From NCBI RefSeq assembly GCF_008122265.1, contig NZ_CP043042.1, forward strand, positions 2,170,001 through 2,234,000: DNA of 64,000 nucleotides, given 5' to 3'. Made by a program: the position numbers and the translations under genes. The DNA is from Marinobacter fonticola. GTDB lineage: Bacteria > Pseudomonadota > Gammaproteobacteria > Pseudomonadales > Oleiphilaceae. Below the pieces are notes generated by a model. The model had not been told where the DNA came from and did no database searches. It worked only from the letters and a program-made list of their open reading frames with translations. Below, in pieces: positions 37,836 to 47,825 of the stretch (position 1 is the first letter of the stretch; each line of letters starts with the position of its first letter).

Positions 37836-39124
37836 CTTGCTGTTTCCATACTCGGTGAAATGCCGAACACATCACCTCTGATCATGGGCACGAGCATCCC
37901 CAGATCTGCAGCCACCTGGACGGACAGTCGAGCCTGTTCAATCGTGATCTCAATCGATGAAAATACGGCCTCTACACGCTCGTTTTCTGCGCCTACCAGA
38001 TCAACCACATCTCGACGTCCGATCAGGAATTGGTCAAAGTATAAATCGATGGTCTCTTCAGCAGAGGCTAGCTGTTCGGCAAGGGATGGCTTTCGGTTGT
38101 CCAGAATCTTGGCGAGGGTGCGTGCTGATTTGACTTCACGAAGCAGTTGCTCTCGCACCGTTGCTATTTCCTGTTCGGCCGCCTCTAGGCCATAACCCGC
38201 TGCACGGGGTCGCCGGAAAGCGCTAAGCCCCTGAAAAAATGGAGTCTCGATTCGCAAAGCTATTCGGTTATCCGAACGAGGACCACGCCGGTCTTCAATC
38301 CGCTCGGCGATGGCATCCACGCTTAAACGAGGTAGGTTTTCAGAGCGCGCTACTTCGACATTCGCAGCCGCAGAGGCTTTCTCAAGCTTGGCCTGTTTCA
38401 ACATCGGAGAATGTCTCACCCACTGGGCCACGGCTCGATTGGGCGCCCGAACAAGCCAGGCCGTAGGCAACTCAGCGGCTACCAAACCGTCATTCCTTAG
38501 AGCCAAGCCCGTCCGCTGTTCAAGCAGTACCTTGGCATCTTCCTGCTCCCCTCTGATGATGACACGCTCCTCCTCGGCGCGGGCGAGCGCTAATTCGGCA
38601 CGAGTCAACTCAACCCGGTCAGCTACGACGCCGACGCGCTCACGCGTCAGTTGAACCAATCGATCCAGTCGTGAAATCTGCTCCTCCACGGCCTGCAGAC
38701 GACGGTTAGAACTCATCCAATCGAGATAATACGTGGCGATATCGAGTGCGAGCCGTTGCCGGGCCATGACTATTTCGATCGACTGTGTGTCCCTCTGGGC
38801 ACGGGCACGATCGACTCGATGACCTGTTACGCCCCAGTCATAGAGTGTTTGTGATGCCCTTAGTTCGTAACGGGTTGCGCTTTCACCGCTGGATAGCTCA
38901 GCAGAGCCTTGCAGCCCCGGATACCAAGCATCCCGCTCGATGTCGATATCGATGTTCCGCTCTTCCAGGCGAGCCTGCTCGGTTCTCAGTTCCGGAGAAC
39001 GAGCAAGTCCATGCTCGACCGCGCCTTCCAGCGAGACGGCTTGTAGCGCGGTCGCCGAAAAGGCGGCAAATAGTACGAGTAGCCTTGAAATCACGAAGGT
39101 CGCCAAGCGACAGAGACGTTCCAT
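37832..39124 (-). CDS. TolC-family outer-membrane channel of the adhesin secretion system
   Basis: 430 residues with a signal peptide (LLVLFAAFSATALQAVSLEG) and TolC/LapE-type repeats of long amphipathic helices (ELTRAELALARAEEERVI; VGAENERVEAVFSSIEITIE). The trimer would form the outer-membrane exit duct. ATG at 39124 is chosen because GTGAGGG precedes it and it lies 7 bases past the adhesin stop. Confidence 0.88.
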   Translation of the reverse strand: MERLCRLATFVISRLLVLFAAFSATALQAVSLEGAVEHGLARSPELRTEQARLEERNIDIDIERDAWYPGLQGSAELSSGESATRYELRASQTLYDWGVTGHRVDRARAQRDTQSIEIVMARQRLALDIATYYLDWMSSNRRLQAVEEQISRLDRLVQLTRERVGVVADRVELTRAELALARAEEERVIIRGEQEDAKVLLEQRTGLALRNDGLVAAELPTAWLVRAPNRAVAQWVRHSPMLKQAKLEKASAAANVEVARSENLPRLSVDAIAERIEDRRGPRSDNRIALRIETPFFQGLSAFRRPRAAGYGLEAAEQEIATVREQLLREVKSARTLAKILDNRKPSLAEQLASAEETIDLYFDQFLIGRRDVVDLVGAENERVEAVFSSIEITIEQARLSVQVAADLGMLVPMIRGDVFGISPSMETAR

Positions 39125-39131
39125 GTTTCCC

Positions 39132-42100
39132 TCACATGACCACTTCAACGTCTGTTTCGACCATCATCGTCGCTGAGCCAAACGCGTAAATGTCATAGAT
39201 CGCGCCGCTCATTTCGACACTGCTTTCTTCCAAGGTAGCACCTGTGAGCACGAGTGCATCTCCGTTGTCACCCATAATCTGGATTTCGTCATGGGTATCG
39301 GTCAGGGCTTCAATCAGGTCTTCGGTCAGCGACAACGTGGTTCCAGCGTCACCCTTCACCAAATTGATGCGCTCGATGTTGGAGATACTGCCGGTCGCAG
39401 GGTTTAACAGATCCAGGTTTATGCCTTCATCCAACTGCAGCGTGTCAAAGCCTTCACCGCCATCAACTGAGACGAAGTTGGCATCGTTAATGACAAGGTA
39501 GTCGTCCCCCGACCCGCCGGACAAAATATCCGCGCCAGCACCGGCAATCAGAATGTCTCCCCCCGCCCCGCCGCTTAACCAGTCATTCCCTGCCCCGCCC
39601 CGGATGAGATCGTTGCCGTCGTCCCCAGAAAGCACATCGTTACCATCGAAACCGTAGATCCGGTCGTCGGTGACGGTTCCAGCAACCGTGTTATCCCCGC
39701 TATCGGCCTCAATTAGATCGCCGGAGACATTAAGCAAGCTAACGCCAATCAAGTCGCCCACCGAGGAAGATGCGCTGGCATTCAGGTCGTCTGTTGCAGT
39801 GATTGTCGTTGCGTTGAGTACTTCGACTTGCGCAATGTTGCTTAGCAGCCCGATATCCTGATCAAAGGTCACTGAAGCAAGGAATTCGTTGATCTCGACG
39901 TTATCGAGATTCCCACCGTCTGCGGCGGTTACGGTCAGCTTTGATGAGGGCAGCACCAATCCCAGTAAGCCGGGATCGTTAACGGCCTCAACCTGAAGCC
40001 CCAACTCGTCGGCGATCGCCTGGGAATAGGTCAGTGTCGGCGAACTGCCAAGGCCACCAAGGTCAATGTCAACAAGGGGGGTATAATCGATCGTCACGAC
40101 CTGCAAATTGCCATCGCGATCTGATGCATTCAGCCCCTGACGGGAAAAATCGATTAAGTTAAGGCTTGAGACCCCAGCGAGGCCCAGGAGTGCGCCGTCA
40201 CCTTGCTGGACATCCGGTGCGACGTTGCTCGTGGGCGCCGGTGCTTCCAGGCCGGACTGATCGAAGCGGATATCGACGTGCTGCGTGTCGCCGTCGCCGT
40301 CCGCAATCGTGATCCCCAGGTCGGTATAGCCGCCGGTGAAAACCGTGGAACTGGTGGCCTGATCGACAATCAGCTGACCACTTGCGAGCAAGCCATCAAT
40401 AATGTCGCTATCGGTGGTTGATCCATTGACCAGATCGATCTCGTTGAACACAATCTGTTGGTCTGCCAACGCCCCATCGTAACCACCCGCAAAGTTGCCC
40501 GTACTGCTGATGTGTAGGGTCGTATCAATACCGTCGTATTCAAAATGAAGGTAGTTCGACAGATTCCCGGGGTGAGTGCCTACGGCACCCTCGCCTTGCA
40601 GCAAATCGGCGAGGTCGATGACGTCGCCTCCGGCTGAAAGCGGGTCAGCGCCGAAGTCCTGTACAGTATCTACCGTCGGCGTGCCGGGCGCACTTTCGTC
40701 GTCCGCTTCCCAGCGAAACACGTCGGAACCGGCGTCTCCCGTTAGCTGATCGGCGCCTGCGCCCCCAATCAGAATGTCGTTGCCGTCGCCACCCTGCAGC
40801 CTGTCATCACCCGTTCCCCCGCGTAGGATGTCGTTACCGGTACCACCGTTTAATGTATCGTTACCGCCATGGCCGTAGAGCCGATCGCCTTTACTGACTT
40901 GGCCGTCGCCGCTCAAGGTATTGTCGGCACTATCCCCTTCCTGGATGGTCGATGCAGGCGATGTATCGATCAGGTTAAGGTTGAGTAGGTTCACGTCCAG
41001 CAATCCGCTGCTGCTTTCGGACCCAGAGGCTCCCATGACATCGGTTGCAGACAAGGTCACGGTAGATGTGAGCCCAGCGCTGACCAGGCCCGGGTCGAAG
41101 GTAACCGTTCCGAGCAGCTCGTTGACCTTCAGCAGATCCAGTACGCCGCCATCGTTCGCGGAGAAAGAAATAGACGCCGTCGAAACAAGTAATCCGGCGT
41201 TGGTCGTTGTTATAACGTCGATGCCCAACTCTTGAGCCAGTGTACTGGATGCCGCAAATGACAAACCGGTGGTCAGGCCAACAGCCTCATACGACAACGA
41301 CACAGAGTCCAAGTTATTGTCCCCGTCAAAAACACCGGCAGGCTGGTCTTCGCTCAGGTCGATAAGCCCCAGTACGTCACCGCCCAATAAACCAGGATTG
41401 AAACCTGAATCACCGGAAACAACCGGCGCCTCGTTGATCGTGTTTGTCACGCCGGAAACGCCCGAGGCGGTGTAACTGAATTCGGCATTCAGCATATCGA
41501 CGACGACCGTTTCTCCAAAGACGGTGTCTATGGTCAGTTCGTGTGCGTAATCATCGTAGCTATAGTTAGTCACGGTATGGGACGACCCGCTCGGCGGGGC
41601 GACCGAGTTTGAAGCGTTGTCGTAAGTAAAATTCAAACCACCCAGTTGGACCTGCGTTACTGAGCCATCATCCCCGCCATAGGAGCCGCCGGCGCCCAGC
41701 GCATCGCCAACAATAGTGTCAGGCAGTGAACTCCCGACGCTAAAGAAAAGGTTATTGGCCTCGACTACTGGCATGTCGTCGATGACCGATACGGAAAGTG
41801 TTCCTGACGTTGTGTTCGTCCCATCGGTCGCACTCACGCCGATGTCCAGATTCAGGTGGTCGGCGTTGTTGGCTACCGGATGATCCAGAGCCTGGCTTAG
41901 GGTAACCGTATAGTTTCCATCGGTATCAACGTTAATCCGTACCGCCTCGCCGACAGACGTGCTTCCCACGAGCACGCCGGTGCCTTCACCACTCCAACTG
42001 ATAGTCTCGCCTTTAACGGAGAAGGTTTCCGCCGGCGCACTTAAGGATACTGAGACCGGGTCACCATCGGGATCGCCGAGTCCGACCCGTCCGGCAACCG

Positions 42101-45100
42101 TTGCAGGTCCTGCTGAAAGATCAGGCTCTGCAATACTGGCCGTCTCTTGCTCGACATAGACATTGGCAATCCGAATGGTCGTGCTATTGCCGCCAGACGG
42201 ACCCGGATTACCCGCCGCGTCAGTTTGACGTACCTGTACTTGCCCGGGACCATATTCTCCGCTACCAAGCATCAGATGATCACCGGTGCCTGCTGTCCAG
42301 GCGCTTCCGCCGTCCACGCTGTATTCCCAGGAAGCACCGGATTCAATGCCGCTGATCTGCATTTCTCCATTACTGCTGATCCCATCGCCGCTATCCGCTC
42401 CGGTATCTTCCATCAGCGCCAAGGTCGGTGCTACAGGAGCGGTAACATCGATAACGACAGCCGTCGTAGGTGACGGTGAACTCTCGTTACCGGCCTGATC
42501 CGTGTAGGTGACGTTCAAGTCATAGCGGCCGTCTGCCAGGGGGGCGTCAGGTGTGATTGACCAAGTTCCGTCCGGTCCGACGCTGATTGCGCCCAGCGCT
42601 TCGCCGGTATTGGCATCGTATAGCGTGACAACATGGTCTATGGGCGCATCCGCGCCTACAAAAGTCGGGGTCGTATCGGCGGTGATACCATCTCCTTCAA
42701 CCGCGGTATCCGAAGTCGACGCAAGACTCGGCGCTGAGGCGGGGCCCGTAGCAGACACCGTATCGATAACCAGAGAAACTGCAGGAGAATGGGTGCTCTC
42801 GTTACCTGCGGCATCCGAATAACTCACGGTCAGGTTGTGAGTGCCTTCGGCCAGGGGAGCATCTGGCGTAACCGACCAGGTGCTGTCCGGCTGAACCATT
42901 GCCACCCCGATAACGGTCTCCCCATCGCCGTGGTAGAGCCTCACAGTCTCACCCGGCGTGCCACCCGAGCCTGTCAGCGTAGGCACCGTATCACTTGTTA
43001 TGGCATCGCCTTTGATGCCGGAATCCGAATAGTCATCCAGAACGGGCGCGGAAACGGCGGCATTGGGAGCGATTGAATCGATAGTGATCGTTGTCATCGC
43101 TGACAGATCACTCTCATTGCCCGCATTATCCGAGTAGCTGACACGGAAACCATAGCTGCCGTTAGCCAGCGGGCTTTCCGGCGTTACGGACCAACGACCG
43201 TCCGCTTCAACGACCGCACTGCCCAGGACGCTTGTTCCATCACCGTTGTAGAGTGTAACGCTGTCGCCTGGTACTGCCCCAGATCCGGTAAGCGCCGGCG
43301 CGTGATCGCTCGTAATGTTGTCGTTTTCAATCCCGGAATCGGACGCCGGCGCCAGTATGGGTGCCGATGCCGGTGTTCCTGGTGCTGTCGTGTCTACCCT
43401 TACCGACGTCGCCGGCGACAAGGCGCTTTCGTTACCCGCCGCATCGGTGTAGCTCACGCTCAGGTCATAACTTCCGTCAGCCAGTGCCGCATCCGGGGAG
43501 ACGGACCAGGAGCCATCAGCAGAAACGATCGCGGACCCGAGTATCGTAATACCACCAGTGTCGTACAGGATGACGGTGTCGTTCGGCGTCGCTCCGGCCC
43601 CGATGAACGTGGGCGTGGTGTCGCTGGTCATCCCATCCCCAGGGGAGCCCGTATCTGAAGCAGTGTCCAATGTTGGCGATGCTAAGGGGTCAGCGGGGGG
43701 AGTCGTATCTACAATAATCGATACCGTAGCTGTCAGCTCACTCTCATTACCCGCAGGGTCCGTGTAGGTTACGCCCAGGCTGTAGGATCCGTCGCCAAGA
43801 GGAGAATCCGGTGAAACCGACCAGGTTCCGTCCGCCTGTACAACGCCGGTTCCCAACGACGACAAGCTATCGGTATCGTACAGCGTTACCGTGTCGCCGC
43901 TGGCAGCACCTTCCCCTCTCAGAACAGGTGTTGTTTCGCGAGTGATTCCGTCGCCGAGTGTTGAAGAATCGGAGTCAGTGTCCAGCGCGGGCCCAGGAGA
44001 GGCGTTAGTGGGGGCCGAAGTATCTATCATCAGGCTCTGGATTGGAGACAGTGCACTCTCGTTGCCTGCAACGTCGGTAAAACTAATAGCGAGCTCATGG
44101 GGGCCATCAGTCAGGGGAATATCACATGTCACCGACCAGGTCCCATCGGCCGCTACCGGCACGCTTGCCAGGACAGTACCATCGGCGGCATAAAGAGTAA
44201 CCGTATCGTTCGGATTCGCTCCGGCTCCTACGAACGTGGGTGTTGAGTCGTTCGTCATGCCGTCATTAGTAGCTCCTGGGTCGGAAGTGGCGACAAGCGT
44301 AGGCGCTGCGCTGGCTGGTTCCGGACAGGTTGAATCGATGGTTAGGGTGAAGGTTTCATGGGTAGGGCGAGCTTCGCCCGAATCATCGACGAAGCCGATA
44401 AAAAGGTCGTAAATTCCATCCTGAAGCGCTTCGTAAGGCGTTACCATCCATTCGCCATCGGCATCCACAGCTCCACGACCTAAGACACTAACGGCATCAG
44501 GTCCATATAGAACGACAGTATCGCCGACCATGCCTGAGGAACCTACGATGGTCGGCGTGGAATCCGAAGTAATGCGATCGCCGGAAATGCCGGAATCAGA
44601 CGAAGAAGCGACACGAGGCAGCACATCGGTATTGTCCCCCTCATCGGAAGGTGTTTCTACGGGAACATTGATAAAGACGTCACCAGCAACGGCCTCTTCC
44701 TTATCTTTACCTGGATCTCCGCTGCTTGAACTGGAGCCCCCGCCCCCGCCGGCCAACGTAGCACCGGCACCCACGACCAGAAGACCGGCGCCAGCCCAAA
44801 GACCATAAGCGACGCCATCGGAAGCGGCGGCCGTTAGCGAGATGATGGCTGAACCATCCGCTCCCACAGGGATAAAATCCATGGGAACGAATCCCGAGCT
44901 TTGGGATGGATAGACCGACGTTTCCCAGAGCATTCCGCCATCGTCAGACAAAAACTGAACTTCGTTTGCCTCGTCGAGGTAAAAGTCTTCAATGATGATC
45001 TCGTCGCCATCGATGGTGATAATCAGGTCGTCACCATTCTTCAACGCGGTTTCCACCTGCTCAGGATGAGCATGGAGCCGGACGATTCCTGGATCGTTGA

Positions 45101-45182
45101 GAGACACCGATTGGCCCGAATGAACCTCACCTTTATCGATTTGGTCATCAATAAATACAGACTTTTCGAAGCGGATACCCAT
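39132..45182 (-). CDS. giant RTX/Bap-type adhesin
   Basis: About 2016 residues. N-terminal BapA-prefix-like beta domain (GDDLIITIDGDEIIIEDFYL), a membrane-anchor-like Gly/Ala segment (GLWAGAGLLVVGAGATLAGG) with a Ser-rich linker, then seven Ig-like repeats, an eighth divergent one and long VCBS/T1SS-143-like domains. Two RTX blocks follow (GGTGNDILRGGTGDDRLQGG and GDDGNDLIRGGAGNDWLSGG), which bind calcium and fold after export. The C-terminus carries the uncleaved secretion signal. The start at 45182 is preferred over 45203 and 45254 because it lies ~31 bases after the predicted sigma-54 transcription start. No LapD or LapG gene is visible nearby. Confidence 0.92.
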   Translation of the reverse strand: MGIRFEKSVFIDDQIDKGEVHSGQSVSLNDPGIVRLHAHPEQVETALKNGDDLIITIDGDEIIIEDFYLDEANEVQFLSDDGGMLWETSVYPSQSSGFVPMDFIPVGADGSAIISLTAAASDGVAYGLWAGAGLLVVGAGATLAGGGGGSSSSSGDPGKDKEEAVAGDVFINVPVETPSDEGDNTDVLPRVASSSDSGISGDRITSDSTPTIVGSSGMVGDTVVLYGPDAVSVLGRGAVDADGEWMVTPYEALQDGIYDLFIGFVDDSGEARPTHETFTLTIDSTCPEPASAAPTLVATSDPGATNDGMTNDSTPTFVGAGANPNDTVTLYAADGTVLASVPVAADGTWSVTCDIPLTDGPHELAISFTDVAGNESALSPIQSLMIDTSAPTNASPGPALDTDSDSSTLGDGITRETTPVLRGEGAASGDTVTLYDTDSLSSLGTGVVQADGTWSVSPDSPLGDGSYSLGVTYTDPAGNESELTATVSIIVDTTPPADPLASPTLDTASDTGSPGDGMTSDTTPTFIGAGATPNDTVILYDTGGITILGSAIVSADGSWSVSPDAALADGSYDLSVSYTDAAGNESALSPATSVRVDTTAPGTPASAPILAPASDSGIENDNITSDHAPALTGSGAVPGDSVTLYNGDGTSVLGSAVVEADGRWSVTPESPLANGSYGFRVSYSDNAGNESDLSAMTTITIDSIAPNAAVSAPVLDDYSDSGIKGDAITSDTVPTLTGSGGTPGETVRLYHGDGETVIGVAMVQPDSTWSVTPDAPLAEGTHNLTVSYSDAAGNESTHSPAVSLVIDTVSATGPASAPSLASTSDTAVEGDGITADTTPTFVGADAPIDHVVTLYDANTGEALGAISVGPDGTWSITPDAPLADGRYDLNVTYTDQAGNESSPSPTTAVVIDVTAPVAPTLALMEDTGADSGDGISSNGEMQISGIESGASWEYSVDGGSAWTAGTGDHLMLGSGEYGPGQVQVRQTDAAGNPGPSGGNSTTIRIANVYVEQETASIAEPDLSAGPATVAGRVGLGDPDGDPVSVSLSAPAETFSVKGETISWSGEGTGVLVGSTSVGEAVRINVDTDGNYTVTLSQALDHPVANNADHLNLDIGVSATDGTNTTSGTLSVSVIDDMPVVEANNLFFSVGSSLPDTIVGDALGAGGSYGGDDGSVTQVQLGGLNFTYDNASNSVAPPSGSSHTVTNYSYDDYAHELTIDTVFGETVVVDMLNAEFSYTASGVSGVTNTINEAPVVSGDSGFNPGLLGGDVLGLIDLSEDQPAGVFDGDNNLDSVSLSYEAVGLTTGLSFAASSTLAQELGIDVITTTNAGLLVSTASISFSANDGGVLDLLKVNELLGTVTFDPGLVSAGLTSTVTLSATDVMGASGSESSSGLLDVNLLNLNLIDTSPASTIQEGDSADNTLSGDGQVSKGDRLYGHGGNDTLNGGTGNDILRGGTGDDRLQGGDGNDILIGGAGADQLTGDAGSDVFRWEADDESAPGTPTVDTVQDFGADPLSAGGDVIDLADLLQGEGAVGTHPGNLSNYLHFEYDGIDTTLHISSTGNFAGGYDGALADQQIVFNEIDLVNGSTTDSDIIDGLLASGQLIVDQATSSTVFTGGYTDLGITIADGDGDTQHVDIRFDQSGLEAPAPTSNVAPDVQQGDGALLGLAGVSSLNLIDFSRQGLNASDRDGNLQVVTIDYTPLVDIDLGGLGSSPTLTYSQAIADELGLQVEAVNDPGLLGLVLPSSKLTVTAADGGNLDNVEINEFLASVTFDQDIGLLSNIAQVEVLNATTITATDDLNASASSSVGDLIGVSLLNVSGDLIEADSGDNTVAGTVTDDRIYGFDGNDVLSGDDGNDLIRGGAGNDWLSGGAGGDILIAGAGADILSGGSGDDYLVINDANFVSVDGGEGFDTLQLDEGINLDLLNPATGSISNIERINLVKGDAGTTLSLTEDLIEALTDTHDEIQIMGDNGDALVLTGATLEESSVEMSGAIYDIYAFGSATMMVETDVEVVM
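42440..44612 (-). repeat. tandem Ig-like repeats in the adhesin
   Basis: Seven repeats of ~95 residues share the pattern SDSG...GDxITSDxTPTxxGxG, VTLYxxDG, ADGxWSVTPDxPLxDG and YTDxAGNESxLSP. An eighth, divergent unit follows. The copies differ at many codons, so they are old rather than recent duplications. Bap-like repeats of this kind project the adhesive end away from the cell. Confidence 0.85.
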
Positions 45183-45223
45183 GGCAAATACCTTTGCGGA
45201 CATAACAGAGTTTCCGCATATTG

Positions 45224-45239
45224 GGCATAATACATGCCA
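45224..45239 (-). promoter_or_regulatory. sigma-54 promoter candidate for the adhesin/T1SS operon
   Basis: The minus strand reads TGGCATGTATTATGCC, with TGGCA at -24, TGC at -12 and correct GG-N10-GC spacing. The predicted start near 45213 rules out the 45254 start codon and favours the ATG at 45182. Confidence 0.7.
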
Positions 45240-45327
45240 ATTTAGTATGGCCATTAAAGCCTGTTAATTCTTCAGGTTAACGTTTAATAACAACAAGTAA
45301 CCTTGTAATATCAGGTGAAATTTTCAA

Positions 45328-45352
45328 CTTGCTTTGCAATATGCAAAGCAAG
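45328..45352. promoter_or_regulatory. 25-bp palindrome containing an exact LuxO-type box, upstream of the adhesin
   Basis: Two perfect 11-bp arms (CTTGCTTTGCA and TGCAAAGCAAG) flank ATA. The core TTGCAATATGCAA (45334-45346) is identical to the box at 17406. It lies 95 bases upstream of the adhesin -24 element. A further TTGCA half site follows at 45353. The same gap (45183-45554) also holds the leader of the selD fusion gene and nothing else recognised. Confidence 0.78.
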
Positions 45353-45554
45353 TTGCAATAGATGACTTGACGTTCAACTTCACCACACAGACCGTTTTAA
45401 TTTTCGGTACTATACTAATGGCGCTTAGCGGCTATTTGCGAACCACTCGATTTACAATAGTCAGTCCCAAATTGCTTTGTGTCGTTTCCTGAAAATTCGA
45501 GTTCCTCTCGGTCGAGATCGGCCAACATTTCAATAACCCTTTCAAGAAGATTCC

Positions 45555-47825
45555 ATGCAGCAAAACGGCCAACCCATTCTTCGCGACATCGTGCTCATAG
45601 GCGGCGGCCACAGTCATGTTGGCGTATTACGCAGGTTTGCCATGCGGCCCGTACCGGGCGTGCGGCTTACACTGATCAGCGCTGATACCCATGCGCCCTA
45701 CTCCGGCATGCTCCCCGGTTACGTAGCAGGGCATTACAGTTACGACGACATGCATATCGACCTCCGGCGACTGGCGGAATTTGCCGGAGCGCGTTTTATC
45801 AGCGATGCAGCGATTGGTCTGGATCGCGAGGCCCAGCAGGTACGCTGCACATCTCGTCCGCCGGTGGCCTACGACTATCTCTCGATCAACATCGGCGCCA
45901 CGCCGCAGGTCACCGAAGTACCGGGCGCCCTTGAGATGACGACACCGGTCAAGCCTATCAGCCGTTTCAACGCACGCTGGTTGTCCCTGCTGGATCGGAT
46001 CGAGCATCATCGCGGCCCGTTACGCATCGCCGTTGTGGGTGGCGGAGCCGGTGGTGTCGAGTTGCTGCTGGCGATGCAATACCGTCTTGAGCACGAATTG
46101 CGTGCCCTGGGTCTGGATGCTTCGAGGCTCGAATACCATCTGTTCACCGCCGGCGCACAGCTTTTGCCCACCCATTCCAGCAACGTACAGCGGAGGTTTG
46201 AACGGGTATTGCACGCACGCGGTGTCCAGCTGCACCAAGAGAGCCGCATCACCTCGGTTGAAAAGCATAAATTGGTCTGCGCCGATGGCCAGCAATTTCC
46301 TGCGGATGAAATTCTCTGGGTCACGGGGGCAGGCGGTGCGCCCTGGCTTGCCGAAACCGGGCTGGAGCTGGACGAAAGCGGCTTTATCAAGGTTGGCGAC
46401 ACGCTACAAACGATCAGCGACGAGCGGATTTTCGCCGCTGGAGATATTGCCAGTATGGTCAATCACCCCCGGGAAAAAGCGGGCGTCATGGCCGTTCGAC
46501 AGGGTCCTCCCCTGGCTGCTAATTTGCGCCGGGCGGTCACCGGCAAACCGCTGCGTAACTTCCGCCCGCAAAGGCATTGGCTGGCACTGATCAGCACCGG
46601 CGATCGCCATGCCGTGGCGTCACGCGGTGCGACGGGTTTCGAGGGTGACTGGGTCTGGCGCTGGAAAGACTGGATCGACCGGCGCTTCATGCGTAAGTTC
46701 AACGATCTGCCGGCGATGAACAGCGAGCCGGAGAAAACCGAACATCCCCAGGTCGCCCTGCAAGGCGACGAAGCCGCCCAGGCGATTTCGGCGATTGCCA
46801 TGCGTTGCGGCGGTTGCGGGGCCAAGGTGGGCGCTTCGGTACTGAGTCGCGCCATCGGGCGTCTGAACACCATCCAGCGCGACGATGTACTCTTGGGCCT
46901 GCACGATCCCGACGACGCAGCCGTTATGCGCATTCCGGCCGACAAGGCGCTGGTTCACAGCGTGGATTTCTTCCGTGCCTTTATCGACGATCCGTACCTA
47001 TTCGGGCGAATCGCTGCCGTTCACAGCCTCAGCGATCTCTTCGCTATGGGTGCGGAGGCGCAGACCGCGACGGCCATCGCTACGGTGCCGCCGGGCCTTG
47101 AATCGAAGGTGGAGGAAACCGTTTTTCAAATGATGTCCGGCGCTGTCGACGCGCTCAACGAAGCCGGGTGCGCCCTGGTGGGCGGCCACACCGGTGAAGG
47201 CCGGGAACTGGCACTCGGCTTCGCCGTCAACGGCTTGATCGATCCGGAGACGGTGCTCAAGAAAGGCGGTATGCGTCCGGGCGATGTCCTGATTCTGACC
47301 AAGCCATTGGGGACAGGCACCCTTTTCGCGGCGCATGCCCAGCTCAAGACCGACGGTCGCTGGATCGATGCGGCTCTGACCTCCATGGCCCAGTCCAACC
47401 AGAAGGCCGCGGAGTGTTTACGCCTGCACGGCGCCACTGCCTGTACCGACGTCACCGGCTTCGGCCTGATTGGTCATCTGGTGGAAATGACCCGTCCTTC
47501 GGGGGTGGATGCCCAGATCGAACTGGATCGTCTACCGCTTCTGCCGGGCGCCGAGGAAACTGTTGCAGCCGGCATTCTCAGTTCGCTACAACCCGCCAAC
47601 GTGCGCTTGCGCCGGGCGATCAGCAATCAGGAAGAGGCGATCCGGCATCCGCGCTATCCCCTGGCGTTCGACCCGCAAACGTCCGGGGGTCTAGTAGCCA
47701 GCGTACCCGCCGAGCGCGCCGAAGATGCGGTGGCAGCCTTGATCGACTTGGGCTATGCACAAACGGCGATCATCGGCCAGGTCCTGCCGGAAGGCGACGC
47801 CGTCGGACCCATCAGCCTGGTGTGA
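45555..47825 (+). CDS. selD: FAD-dependent oxidoreductase fused to selenide, water dikinase
   Basis: A two-domain protein of 756 residues. Residues ~1-385 are a pyridine-nucleotide-disulfide/NDH-2-type FAD domain (IVLIGGGHSHVGVLRRF; RIAVVGGGAGGVELLLAM; RIFAAGDIASM). Residues ~400-756 are SelD, which makes selenophosphate from selenide and ATP. The active-site region reads MRCGGCGAKVG, keeping the equivalent of E. coli Cys17 and Lys20 but with Ala in place of Cys19; GGHTGEGRELALGFAVNG follows. Such fusions are known in bacteria; the oxidoreductase half may supply reduced selenium. It converges on the senB-like gene with a 14-base tail overlap, which places it with the selenometabolite genes. 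Confidence 0.92.
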   Translation: MQQNGQPILRDIVLIGGGHSHVGVLRRFAMRPVPGVRLTLISADTHAPYSGMLPGYVAGHYSYDDMHIDLRRLAEFAGARFISDAAIGLDREAQQVRCTSRPPVAYDYLSINIGATPQVTEVPGALEMTTPVKPISRFNARWLSLLDRIEHHRGPLRIAVVGGGAGGVELLLAMQYRLEHELRALGLDASRLEYHLFTAGAQLLPTHSSNVQRRFERVLHARGVQLHQESRITSVEKHKLVCADGQQFPADEILWVTGAGGAPWLAETGLELDESGFIKVGDTLQTISDERIFAAGDIASMVNHPREKAGVMAVRQGPPLAANLRRAVTGKPLRNFRPQRHWLALISTGDRHAVASRGATGFEGDWVWRWKDWIDRRFMRKFNDLPAMNSEPEKTEHPQVALQGDEAAQAISAIAMRCGGCGAKVGASVLSRAIGRLNTIQRDDVLLGLHDPDDAAVMRIPADKALVHSVDFFRAFIDDPYLFGRIAAVHSLSDLFAMGAEAQTATAIATVPPGLESKVEETVFQMMSGAVDALNEAGCALVGGHTGEGRELALGFAVNGLIDPETVLKKGGMRPGDVLILTKPLGTGTLFAAHAQLKTDGRWIDAALTSMAQSNQKAAECLRLHGATACTDVTGFGLIGHLVEMTRPSGVDAQIELDRLPLLPGAEETVAAGILSSLQPANVRLRRAISNQEEAIRHPRYPLAFDPQTSGGLVASVPAERAEDAVAALIDLGYAQTAIIGQVLPEGDAVGPISLV

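Noticed and set aside
42440..44612. Regular repeats that might be a CRISPR array
   Set aside because: The period is ~290 bases with divergent copies and lies in frame inside the adhesin gene; there are no short identical repeats with spacers and no cas genes.
39132..45182. Many open frames on the plus strand opposite the adhesin gene
   Set aside because: They mirror the repeat pattern and codon bias of the adhesin, lack ribosome binding sites and known domains, and are shadows.
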